A stretch of DNA of 55,043 bases from Variovorax sp. KK3 (lineage in GTDB: Bacteria; Pseudomonadota; Gammaproteobacteria; Burkholderiales; Burkholderiaceae_C), in the NCBI RefSeq assembly GCF_001984055.1, contig NZ_LYVO01000045.1, forward strand, positions 1 through 55,043. Direction: 5' to 3'. The notes below the pieces were generated by a model, which saw only the letters and a program-made list of their open reading frames with translations, had not been told where the DNA came from and did not search any database. Shown piece after piece: positions 16,275-24,126 of this stretch (positions are counted from its first letter, which is position 1; each line of letters begins with the position of its first letter). The position numbers and the translations under genes were made by a program.

Positions 16275-17549
16275 ATGCTTCCGGCACTCGTTGACACACC
16301 GTTGGTCGCTCGCATGAGCGCCGCCTACGACCTGAAAAGCGCATCGGAGGGGTTTAACATCAACTTGATCGCTAGAACCCTAATGGACTCCACCCATCAC
16401 ATCCAGAAACAGCTAACCGGTTGGTTCATGAGACGCACCGCCAGCTCTGGGGTGCGCCGCGTCTCCGCGCTAGCCGCCGCCGTCGCAACGGAAGTGGGAA
16501 GCGTGCGCGCGGACAACCAAGACCGAGTGGCCGTGGCGAGGGGGTGGGACAAGGACGGCAGACCCTTTGCGGTGGCGGCCGTCGCCGACGGGATCGGCGG
16601 AATGCAAGACGGCGCACTCTGCGCCGCGATGGCGCTCGCGGGCCTCTTCGCCGAAGTCGCGGAGCAAGCCAGGGCCGGCTCGCCCTTTCACGAGTGGCTG
16701 CCCCGGGCGGTGGATGTGGCCAACGTGGCGGTGCACGCGAAGTTCAGGGGTGATGGAGGATCGACGTTGGTCGCTGCGCTCATGGGCGCGGATGGCAAAG
16801 TCGCGTGGACGAATATCGGCGACAGCCGCGTCTATCACCAGTTAGCTGGCAAGCTCGTTCGCCTTTCAACCGACGACACCATCGCCGGGCAGCTTGGTAA
16901 GGGCCGCGAAGCGGGCCCCGACCAATCCAAGCTGCTCCAATTCATCGGCATTGGCAATCCCATCGAGCCAGGCTTGGGGATGATCGATAGTCCAGCGGGC
17001 CAAGTGCTGCTTGCGTCCGACGGCGTGCATTTTCTCGACAGCACCCCGTGGTTCGAGGCGATCATCGCCTACGCGCCCGATCCTGGCGTTTGCGTCCGCC
17101 GGTTGACGGACTTGTCTAAAGCTTGCGGCGGCCACGACAACGCGAGCGCGTGCGTGATGGGCCTCGCGCTTGACGCGCAGGAGCGTGAACCAGAATTCTC
17201 ATCAGCTTTGGAAATTTGGGACCCGTTCGGCGACTTGCAGATCATCGTCAGCCAGACGCCCGCGATCGCGGCGGCGAAGCCGTCGAGCATTGAGCCTTTC
17301 GACGCTCGCCACCCCGCGCCGCCCGCCATGGCGTCGGTCGAACCTGCGCTCCCCGACGCAGTCGAGGCGCCAGCGCCGTCCGCGACGCCTTTCGCGTCCG
17401 AGAAGTCTCAAAAGAAGCCTCGCAAAACAAATGGGCCGAAGAAGACGAAGCCCTCCAACAATCGAAAATCGGCCGAAGAGGATGGCGCGCATGCCTTGCC
17501 TGATGAACCGCCCCTGTTCGTCATGGAATTCCAAAGCAAGCAGAAGTGA
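16275..17549 (+). CDS. PP2C-family Ser/Thr protein phosphatase with basic C-terminal tail
   Basis: A 424-residue Mg2+/Mn2+-dependent phosphatase of the PPM/PP2C family. Motifs are GSVRADNQDRVAVA, AVADGIGGMQDG, GGSTLVAALMG, NIGDSRVY, LLASDGVHF and GGHDNASACVM, giving all the metal-binding Asp residues. The last about 120 residues are Pro/Ala-rich and then Lys-rich (KKPRKTNGPKKTKPSNN), probably disordered and perhaps nucleic-acid or partner binding. ATG 16275 is chosen because GGAGG lies 5 nt upstream; GTG 16230 in frame would add 15 residues. It follows the ABC-3C ATPase on the same strand and precedes two kinases, so it is the likely eraser of their phosphorylations. Confidence 0.88.
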   Translation: MLPALVDTPLVARMSAAYDLKSASEGFNINLIARTLMDSTHHIQKQLTGWFMRRTASSGVRRVSALAAAVATEVGSVRADNQDRVAVARGWDKDGRPFAVAAVADGIGGMQDGALCAAMALAGLFAEVAEQARAGSPFHEWLPRAVDVANVAVHAKFRGDGGSTLVAALMGADGKVAWTNIGDSRVYHQLAGKLVRLSTDDTIAGQLGKGREAGPDQSKLLQFIGIGNPIEPGLGMIDSPAGQVLLASDGVHFLDSTPWFEAIIAYAPDPGVCVRRLTDLSKACGGHDNASACVMGLALDAQEREPEFSSALEIWDPFGDLQIIVSQTPAIAAAKPSSIEPFDARHPAPPAMASVEPALPDAVEAPAPSATPFASEKSQKKPRKTNGPKKTKPSNNRKSAEEDGAHALPDEPPLFVMEFQSKQK

Positions 17550-17556
17550 GAAAACC

Positions 17557-18612
17557 ATGGATCTGCCAGCTCGATACGAACCCACTGGCGATCCGCTCGA
17601 TGGAGGCATGGGGTCGGTTCTACCGTGCAAGGACCGGACGCTCCAGCGGGATGTGGCGATCAAGGTGATCCACGGAGCGACGCACCGGCGCCGCATGCTC
17701 GACGAGCTGAGCGCGTTGGCAAAGATGCGTTCCAAGCACGTCGTTCAGATTTACGATGTGTTGCAGCCGTCGCGCGACGAGATCGGCATCGTTCAAGAGT
17801 TCATCTCTGGCGTCGATCTGTTCGACGAGGGCATCTCGCCGCACGACACCACGGGCTTATACAAGCAGCTCTGGCAGATCGCGTCGGGGATCAGCGACAT
17901 TCACGCGCTTGGAGTGATCCACCGGGACATCAAGCCTAACAACATGAAGATCGATAGCGAGGGCGTCGTGAAGATCTTCGATTTTGGGTTGGCGCGCGAC
18001 GAAGGCCCCTCGGCCGCGACGCTGGGCTTCGTGGGAACGAGAGGGTTCGCTGCGCCTGAGCTATACGTGGGCTCCGTTCGGTTTACTAAGGCCGTCGACG
18101 TTTACGCGTTCGGGGCGACCGCGCTGTATCTCGCGACCCGGGAGCTTCCCGACGAACTTATGGAGCAGCCTCCAACTTTTGGAGGTGGCAGCTATTTTGA
18201 AGACACCGACTACGACATCGCCGACGAGATCGCAGAAGTTCTGGACGCATGTTTGGCGCAGAACGCGAGCGAGCGTCCAGACATGTCTACCGTGCGCGAC
18301 CTCTTGGCCAAGCACATCCTCCACGGACGGCATCGCGCTCTTGTGGTGTTCAAGGGGCAGCCGTCGTACCTCAACTCCAGTTCCGACTCCGTCAACCTCA
18401 GCCTGCTACCGTTGGGTCAAGTGAGGATCGGCTACGACGGACTGGACTTCAAGGTGGTCGAGCTGACGCCGGAGGTGTTTATCAACAACAAGCGCGTGGC
18501 TGTAGGAGACGTCTTGCCCGGTTCATGCGTTGTGACCCTTGGAGCCGCTGAGCACAAAGGCCGGCGAAGGCATATTACCTTCGACATCTCGCACCCGGAG
18601 TTCGTCCTGTGA
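17557..18612 (+). CDS. Hanks-type Ser/Thr kinase with C-terminal FHA-like domain
   Basis: A 351-residue cytoplasmic protein kinase. Residues 1-260 hold a Gly-loop that is degenerate (GDPLDGGMGSVLPCKD), VAIK with K36, HRDIKPNN (122-129), DFG (142-144) and APE (166-168), so it should be active. Residues about 262-351 form a beta-rich tail; VFINNKRVAVGDVLPGSCVVTLG resembles the last strands of FHA or similar beta-sandwich domains (NGxxV...L..GD.I.LG). This is an inference from pattern only. If it is FHA-like it would read phospho-Thr on a partner. The start is 7 nt after the phosphatase stop, and the end overlaps the next kinase by 4 nt. Confidence 0.87.
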   Translation: MDLPARYEPTGDPLDGGMGSVLPCKDRTLQRDVAIKVIHGATHRRRMLDELSALAKMRSKHVVQIYDVLQPSRDEIGIVQEFISGVDLFDEGISPHDTTGLYKQLWQIASGISDIHALGVIHRDIKPNNMKIDSEGVVKIFDFGLARDEGPSAATLGFVGTRGFAAPELYVGSVRFTKAVDVYAFGATALYLATRELPDELMEQPPTFGGGSYFEDTDYDIADEIAEVLDACLAQNASERPDMSTVRDLLAKHILHGRHRALVVFKGQPSYLNSSSDSVNLSLLPLGQVRIGYDGLDFKVVELTPEVFINNKRVAVGDVLPGSCVVTLGAAEHKGRRRHITFDISHPEFVL

Positions 18613-19697
18613 CCGGACCGCTTGACCAGGGGGATCTAGTCGGTGATCGCTACGAGATCGTCCGCTACATCGACGCGGGGAGCATGCAGTTCGTCTACGA
18701 GGCGAAAGATGTCCTCACCGACCGGCGGGTCGCCTTAAAAACCCCCAAGAACACCTCTGCGAGCAAAAGGTTTAAGCGCAGCGCGATCGTCGCCGCGCAA
18801 GTGAACCATCCCAACGTCGCCAAGACGCTTGACTATCTGAGAGTCGGCGACGACAGATATTTGATCGAGGAACTGATCGAAGGTCGAGACCTGTCGAAGG
18901 CCCTACTTCAGGAGACGAGGTTTGTGGACCCGTACCTCGCTGCGAAGATTTTGCACCACCTCGCCAAAGGAGTCGCGGCCGCCCACCATGCCGGCGTCAT
19001 CCATCGCGACCTCAAGCCGAGCAACATTATGGTGATGGGCGGCTACTCCCTGCACGAGATCAAGGTAACCGACTTTGGCATCGCAAAGCTCGCCGGGGAA
19101 GTGATGGACGAAGCCATCGCGGGCGGCACGGCGTCCATGTTTCAGTCAGCCACGGTGATGGGCGCGCTGCCATACATGGCGCCCGAAGCCATCGACACGC
19201 CGGCAGAGGTGGGGCGCGCAGCGGACGTGTGGTCGCTCGGCGCCATGATGTATCACATGCTGACCGGCCAAACGCCGTACGGCGAGGGGCTGCGCTCGGT
19301 GCGTGCCATTCTTGCCGCCGAGCCGCCGGCGCAGCCCGCTTTTTTGACCGCCAACCCGCAATTTGCCCCGCTGGCGAGTGAGGTGATGGACCTCGCGTTG
19401 TCGTGCATGCAGCGCGATCCAAGCGACCGACCTAGCGCGGACCATCTCGTTGCGAGTTGCGGAAACCTTTGCTATACCCCAGGCGAGCGCACGGTGGGCA
19501 CGGTGAAAACGATCTACGACCATGGGAGGTTTGGCTGGCTATCGATTGGACGCGCTAAAGACGTCTTCTTCCATGTAGAGAGCGTTTACGGGCCCGAAGC
19601 CGTCAAAGAGAATGACAGGGTTTTGTTGGCCAGCTATGACGGCGGCGGCGGCGACCGCGCACATCCGGTGATGAAGCTCGGACCTGCGGTCGATTGA
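18609..19697 (+). CDS. Hanks-type Ser/Thr kinase fused to a C-terminal cold-shock-like domain
   Basis: A 362-residue kinase. The kinase core covers residues 10-290: YEIVRYIDAGSMQFVYEAKD, VALK (K44), HRDLKPSN (132-139), DFG (155-157) and APE (191-193). Residues 296-356 then give a recognisable cold-shock-domain pattern: GTVKTIYDHGRFGWLS (RNP1-like), DVFFHVES (RNP2-like), then NDRVLLASYDGGGGDRAHPVMKL. Canonical CSDs read GTVKWFN..KGFGFI...DVFVH. The fold would bind single-stranded RNA or DNA and could regulate the kinase. There is no transmembrane segment, unlike PknB-type kinases. The GTG start overlaps the previous stop (GTGA). This is the last gene of the unit. Confidence 0.88.
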   Translation: MTGPLDQGDLVGDRYEIVRYIDAGSMQFVYEAKDVLTDRRVALKTPKNTSASKRFKRSAIVAAQVNHPNVAKTLDYLRVGDDRYLIEELIEGRDLSKALLQETRFVDPYLAAKILHHLAKGVAAAHHAGVIHRDLKPSNIMVMGGYSLHEIKVTDFGIAKLAGEVMDEAIAGGTASMFQSATVMGALPYMAPEAIDTPAEVGRAADVWSLGAMMYHMLTGQTPYGEGLRSVRAILAAEPPAQPAFLTANPQFAPLASEVMDLALSCMQRDPSDRPSADHLVASCGNLCYTPGERTVGTVKTIYDHGRFGWLSIGRAKDVFFHVESVYGPEAVKENDRVLLASYDGGGGDRAHPVMKLGPAVD

Positions 19698-20435
19698 CGG
19701 ACTGAGCCGTGGCGTGTGGCGTGGTGTCGCTCCGGCGCTCGCTTCCGCCAAAGTGTGCGCCGAGGCAGAAGACTGACCAAGGTCGCGACGCTCCCTCTCC
19801 CCGGCACTGCCGCATTTGCCTTCACTCATTCAGGCCCGCGCCGCTCACACCGAGAAACACGGTTAGTGACCACTCGATGGGGCCTCACGGAGCTAAGGGC
19901 ACAAAGTCCCGCTTTTTCATTGAGGTTACGCTGCCCGTCGCACGGCACTCACTCTGCGAAACCACCTACGGTGCAGTCTTGCCGAGTGCCGGGTTCTGCG
20001 CGGCCGAAACCGGCAAGGATGCCTGAACTGGCACCAGCGGCAGCCCCCTATAACAGCGCCGAGCACTGACCATACGGTCCAAGTCGGCGTTGTCAGCTTC
20101 GGCGATGCCTGCGGCAGGGCAAGACTCTTGGGGTTGACACCTCGGTGGCCAAGCATCTAGCTTGTTAAAGAAACGCACAAGCCCCAACTCTGCACGCTGA
20201 AGGAAATCGCGAATAAGCGGTGTTGACGCTGGCGCTTCCCCCAAGGGACCGTGAAGGCCCATCGTCGGTAAATAGATTGAATCGTCGGACTAGAGCGACT
20301 GCTACGCTGAGGATAGCGGTCGGTCGGGAGCAACGTTCAAAAGACCGCGACCAGTCTGAAGCGGACCTACCTTCGTCCGTCGCGGCCTTGGCGAGGTACT
20401 CGGTCGCGACTGCGGCTAGTCTTGCTGTGAGTCCT
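19698..20435. other. Non-coding interval at the right edge of the accessory block
   Basis: About 740 bp between the last kinase and argC. Short open frames exist on both strands (largest about 100 codons), but none has family-like sequence, a ribosome-binding site and conserved pattern together. I see no tRNA, integrase remnant or clear direct repeat with the left edge. TTGACA at 20134 could be a -35 box but has no obvious partner. It may be a decayed insertion scar. Confidence 0.5.
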
Positions 20436-21392
20436 TCATTGCTGCGCTCCCTCACCAATCGGGAATGTCGCCGCAGAAAGCCCCCTCACCATCAACCGCA
20501 GGTTCTGCACAGCCGCCCCCGCCGCACCTTTGCCCAGGTTGTCCAGCACCGCGCCCAGCACGACCTGGCCCGTGCGCTCATTGGATGCAACGAACAAGCT
20601 CATGTCGTTCGACCCGTTGTGGATCTGTGGGTCCAGCTCGACCGCCGGCGACTCGGAAGACATCGGCATCACGCACACGTGCGCCGCATCGCGGTAGCGC
20701 GCATCCAGGCATTCGTGGATGCGCGCGCCGGACACATCCGCGGGCAGCAGTCGCGTGTGCAGCCCGATGGTGAGCACGATGCCCTGCCGGTAGCTGCCAT
20801 AGGCCGGCACGAAGATCGGCCGCGCTGCCAGGCCGGCGTAGGCCTCGATTTCGGGCACGTGCTTGTGTTCGAGCGCCAGGCCGTACACCTTGAGCGAATG
20901 CGCCGCCGCTCCGGCTTCGTGCGCCTCCGCGCCGGCGCGGCCCTGGCCCGAGTAGCCCGACACCGCATGGATGACCAGCGGATAGTCGGCAGGCAGCAGG
21001 CCGGCATCCGTCAGCGGGCGCAGCAGCGCGACCGCGGCGGTGGGATAGCAGCCCGGGTTGGTCACCCGCGATGCCGACGCGATGCGTGCGCCTTGGCCGG
21101 CGTCGAGCTCCGGCAGGCCGTAGACCCAGTCCGGGCTGGTGCGGTGGGCCGAGCTGGCGTCGATGACGCGCACGGCCGGGTTCTCGATCATCGCCACCGC
21201 GTCGCGCGCGGCCGCATCGGGCAGGCACAGGATGGCGATGTCGCATGCGTTGAGCGCGGCCCGCCGGGCATCCGGGTTCTTGCGCAGGGCCGCCGGCAGG
21301 GTGCGGATGCGGAAGTCGCTGCCGCACAGGCGGTTCTGCAGGTCGAGGCCGGTGGTGCCTTGGTCGCCGTCGATGAAGATGGTGTGGTCCAT
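20436..21392 (-). CDS. argC: N-acetyl-gamma-glutamyl-phosphate reductase, short (type 2) form
   Basis: A 318-residue NADPH-dependent reductase making N-acetylglutamate semialdehyde in arginine synthesis. The N-terminal DGDQGTTGLDLQNRL is the nucleotide-binding loop. C115 in VTNPGCYPTAAVALL is the active-site Cys, and HAVSGYSGQGRAG and HKHVPEIEAY follow the family. The length and the DGxxGTTG start match the type-2 ArgC subfamily (about 310 aa) rather than the usual 345-aa form. It is divergent from a LysR regulator. Many betaproteobacteria have another argC elsewhere, so this copy may be specialised. Confidence 0.93.
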   Translation of the reverse strand: MDHTIFIDGDQGTTGLDLQNRLCGSDFRIRTLPAALRKNPDARRAALNACDIAILCLPDAAARDAVAMIENPAVRVIDASSAHRTSPDWVYGLPELDAGQGARIASASRVTNPGCYPTAAVALLRPLTDAGLLPADYPLVIHAVSGYSGQGRAGAEAHEAGAAAHSLKVYGLALEHKHVPEIEAYAGLAARPIFVPAYGSYRQGIVLTIGLHTRLLPADVSGARIHECLDARYRDAAHVCVMPMSSESPAVELDPQIHNGSNDMSLFVASNERTGQVVLGAVLDNLGKGAAGAAVQNLRLMVRGLSAATFPIGEGAQQ

Positions 21393-21474
21393 AGGCTGCG
21401 ATCGTAGGCATGCGGCCTCGATGGCTCCAGCTGAATTTACTGAACTCCAGATTAAGAAACGTTAAATTGGCGGC

Positions 21475-22365
21475 ATGCGGGAACTGAGCCTCGACCATCT
21501 GCGCACCCTGGTGGCCATCGCCGACCTGGGCTCCCTGGCCAATGCGGCGCGCGCCCTTCATCTGGCGGCGCCGACCGTCACCGTGCAGATCGCGGAACTC
21601 GAGTCACGCCTGGGGGGGCAGTTGCTCGTTCGCGGTCGCGGGCCCGCGCAAGCCACGGCGTTAGGGGAGCGCTTCATCGCGCGCGCCCGCCGGTTGCTGG
21701 CCGACGCGGACGATGCCGTGGAAGACGTTCGGCGCCAGCTCGCCGGCCAGACGGGCCGCGTGCGCGTCGGTGCCTCGACCGGCGCCATTGCGCACCTGCT
21801 GCCTCCTGCGCTCGAACGTCTTGCCCGGCACCATCCCGGCATCGACGTCAACGTGCAGGTGCTGACTTCCAACGACAGCATGACGCGGCTGGCCGCGGGC
21901 AGCCTGGACCTCGCGGTCGTGGCGCTGCCGCAGGCGCCGATGCGGGGCGTGCACGTCACGCCGCTGCGGCGCGAGGCGGTCGTCGCCTTCTTGCCGGCGG
22001 CCTGGAAAGCGCCGAAGCGGCTCACGCCGCAGTGGTTGGCCGAGCGGCCGCTGATCATGAACGACGCCTCCACGCGCCTGTACCGCCAGACCGCCGAATG
22101 GTTCTCGGCGGCCGGCGTCCACTGCCGGCCGCGCATCGAGCTCAACTACAACGATGCGATCCGGACCCTGGTCGCCGCCGGCTACGGTGCAGCCCTGCTG
22201 CCGGAGGAATCGCAGGATTCCGTGCGCGATACGCGTATCGCCGTCCGCCCGCTGAGCCCTGCGCTTTGGCGGCAACTGGGTCTTGCAGTCAGCGACCGAG
22301 GGGCGAGCGGGCCGACGCGGTTCGTGTTGGAGGCGTTGCTGCCGAAGCGCGATTCGGCTACCTGA
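21475..22365 (+). CDS. LysR-family transcriptional regulator
   Basis: A 296-residue LysR-type regulator. The helix-turn-helix is at residues 4-63 (LSLDHLRTLVAIADLGSLANAARALHLAAPTVTVQIAELESRLG). The effector domain runs from about residue 90 with VGASTGAIAHLLPPALERLARHHPGIDVNVQVL. It diverges from argC with 82 bp between starts, so it probably controls that gene; the AT-rich stretch GAATTTAC...GTTAAATTG (21433-21469) is a likely binding region. The 3' end overlaps the convergent hydrolase gene by 8 bp. The ligand is unknown. Confidence 0.92.
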   Translation: MRELSLDHLRTLVAIADLGSLANAARALHLAAPTVTVQIAELESRLGGQLLVRGRGPAQATALGERFIARARRLLADADDAVEDVRRQLAGQTGRVRVGASTGAIAHLLPPALERLARHHPGIDVNVQVLTSNDSMTRLAAGSLDLAVVALPQAPMRGVHVTPLRREAVVAFLPAAWKAPKRLTPQWLAERPLIMNDASTRLYRQTAEWFSAAGVHCRPRIELNYNDAIRTLVAAGYGAALLPEESQDSVRDTRIAVRPLSPALWRQLGLAVSDRGASGPTRFVLEALLPKRDSAT

Positions 22366-22924
22366 CGTCGACGCCAACACCGACGTCGACACCCAGGCTC
22401 AAGTCCCCGGCCGAAACGGCCCGCGCTCTCGGCCCAAAGCTGCTGATGTTCGTGAGCGTTTCGTTGTGATGCCGGATCACCTGCGTCGCGGACAGGTGCC
22501 GATTGCCTTCGGTGGTGTGCGCATCGCTGACCAGGATGACGGGGAAGCCCAGCGCGAGCGCCCTGCGCGTGGTGGTGTCGACGCAGAACTCCGTGTGCAT
22601 GCCGCAGATGACGAGTTCCGTGACGCCGTGCTCTCGCAGAGTTTGCTCCAGCGTCGTGCGATGGAACGAGTCCGGCGTGGTCTTGCGAAGGCGCAGGTCC
22701 GACGGCGCCATGTCGAGGCCGCGCGCCAGTTGCCAGGCATCCGTTTCGAATTCGAGGTAGCCCGTTGTCGATTCGTGCTGGATGAAGACCACCAAGGCTC
22801 CGGCGGCGCGCGCCTTCTTCGACACCTGGTTGATGCGACCGATGACCTCTTGCGACTCGAAGGCGTCATGCTCACCTTCGCACAGGCCTTGCTGCACATC
22901 GATGACGAGGAGCGCTGTGGTCAT
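22358..22924 (-). CDS. Isochorismatase-like cysteine hydrolase
   Basis: A 188-residue cysteine hydrolase of the isochorismatase superfamily. The catalytic triad is D9 (ALLVIDVQQG), K81 (LRKTTPDSF) and C114 (GMHTEFCVDTTTRRAL). Relatives include nicotinamidase-like and N-carbamoyl hydrolases; the substrate cannot be assigned. The C-terminal tail (SLGVDVGVGVDVR) is repetitive, encoded by a short GTCGAC-type repeat near 22365-22395. It is convergent with the LysR gene (8-bp overlap) and 39 bp downstream of the beta-hydroxylase gene on the same strand. Confidence 0.9.
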   Translation of the reverse strand: MTTALLVIDVQQGLCEGEHDAFESQEVIGRINQVSKKARAAGALVVFIQHESTTGYLEFETDAWQLARGLDMAPSDLRLRKTTPDSFHRTTLEQTLREHGVTELVICGMHTEFCVDTTTRRALALGFPVILVSDAHTTEGNRHLSATQVIRHHNETLTNISSFGPRARAVSAGDLSLGVDVGVGVDVR

Positions 22925-22963
22925 GTGGATTCGATGCGAGGCGTGGTCTTGAGCAACCGGGCG

Positions 22964-23683
22964 TCAGCCGTAGAAGCTCGCCTCCCAGCGCGCCTGGTTG
23001 CGCGCCGCCACGCGCACGAAGGGCGTGGTGCGGATGATCGCCATCATCGCGTTGTTGAGCAACCTCGGCACCAGCGGCAGGGGCCGCAGGAAGTCGACGA
23101 AGAGCACGATGCGCCAGTGCGGCGTGCGGTTCCAGGCCTCGTGCTGGTAGGTGTCGTCGAACACGAGCGCATCGCCTTCGCCCCAGTTGCGCTGGATGCC
23201 GTCGACGCGGATGGCGCAGCTGTCGTCGACGGCGGGGATGCGCAGCCCGAGGTGGTAGCGCAGCACGCCGTTGTAGGGGCCGCGGTGCATCGGCAGCACT
23301 TTGCCGGGCGCGAGGATCGAGAAATACGCGGTGGTCATGCCCGGAATCAGGTCGAGGGCCTGTGCAGTGCGCGGGCAGCGTGCGCGGTTCTTCTCGCTTT
23401 CGACGCCGTAGCCGGCGAAGAAGAAGGTCTTCCAGCCGGCGTCGGTGGTCAGGATGGTCTGGTCCGGCGAGATGTCCTGAAAGTTCGGCAGGCTCTGCAC
23501 CTGTGGCAGCAGCCCGTCCAGCTCCTGCTGGATCGCAGCCGTGTGCTTGGCCACCTCGCGCGTCCAGGGAAACTTGTCGAGGTCGAAGTACGGGCTGTCG
23601 CCATGCAACGAATGGCGGCGATTGAGTTGCTCCATCTCACGAAGCATGCGAAAGAGGATGCGGGTGATGAGGTTTCGGAGCAT
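22964..23683 (-). CDS. Aspartyl/asparaginyl beta-hydroxylase domain protein
   Basis: A 239-residue Fe2+/2-oxoglutarate dioxygenase related to AspH. It has a proximal ligand region (VLPMHRGPYNGVLRYHLGLRIP) and a distal one (VFDDTYQHEAWNRTPHWRIVLFVDFLRPL). The Asp seen after HR in the LpxO-like paralogue at 4063-4980 is Gly here, as in AspH-type two-histidine enzymes. There is no clear transmembrane anchor. The substrate is unknown: a protein side chain, a lipid or a small molecule. It is followed by the isochorismatase-like gene and preceded by a small hypothetical gene, all on the minus strand. Confidence 0.87.
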   Translation of the reverse strand: MLRNLITRILFRMLREMEQLNRRHSLHGDSPYFDLDKFPWTREVAKHTAAIQQELDGLLPQVQSLPNFQDISPDQTILTTDAGWKTFFFAGYGVESEKNRARCPRTAQALDLIPGMTTAYFSILAPGKVLPMHRGPYNGVLRYHLGLRIPAVDDSCAIRVDGIQRNWGEGDALVFDDTYQHEAWNRTPHWRIVLFVDFLRPLPLVPRLLNNAMMAIIRTTPFVRVAARNQARWEASFYG

Positions 23684-23694
23684 GGGGGGAAGAA

Positions 23695-24063
23695 TCAGCG
23701 AAGCAGGTCGTCGGTGAGGCGCTCGACGCGCACCGGCTCGGGTTTGGCTTTCGATGCGCGATGGGCCGCCACCAGCTCGGCGGCGACCAGGTCCGGATCG
23801 TCCAGCAAGGCGGCGATGTCGTGTTCTCCGACGCAGTGGCCTTCGAGGCGCACGTAGACGCGGCTGAAGTTGGCGCCCATGCCTCGGGCCACGTGCAGCA
23901 GGCAGTCGGCCAGGCCGACGAATCCGCCTTCGTTGAAGGACACGGGTGGAACGACGCCGCCCGCGCGCGGCGCGCGGATGCCATAGGTGTATCCCGTCGC
24001 GTCGCTGCGCAGCTCGACCACCGGCTGCATGGATCGCTCGGCCTTCGTGGAGTTGTTGACCAT
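23695..24063 (-). CDS. Hypothetical protein
   Basis: A 122-residue protein I do not recognise. It has an organised beta-then-alpha composition (QPVVELRSDATGYTYGIRAP, then FSRVYVRLEGHCVGEHDIAALLDDPDLVAAELVAAH), no signal peptide and no membrane segment. Codon use matches its neighbours. ATG 24063 is used; ATG 24030 (MQPVVELRSD) is an alternative start. It is 11 bp ahead of the beta-hydroxylase gene, so it may be a partner or a remnant of an upstream domain. Confidence 0.6.
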   Translation of the reverse strand: MVNNSTKAERSMQPVVELRSDATGYTYGIRAPRAGGVVPPVSFNEGGFVGLADCLLHVARGMGANFSRVYVRLEGHCVGEHDIAALLDDPDLVAAELVAAHRASKAKPEPVRVERLTDDLLR

Positions 24064-24126
24064 GCCCGCGAGTGTACGGGCCCGACCGCTTCGACGCTCG
24101 ATCGGGCCGGCGCTCAGGCCCCGCGC

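Noticed and set aside
12587..19697. Assignment of the island to a TerY-P triad
   Set aside because: There is PP2C plus kinase, but no vWA (TerY) or TerD-like protein in the window, so only a loose resemblance remains.
19698..20435. tRNA gene, att site or integrase remnant at the right edge of the accessory block
   Set aside because: I found no cloverleaf, no direct repeat matching the left edge and no recombinase-like frame.
20165..20458. 97-codon minus-strand frame overlapping the argC end
   Set aside because: No ribosome-binding site and no conserved-looking sequence; it may be part of an insertion scar.
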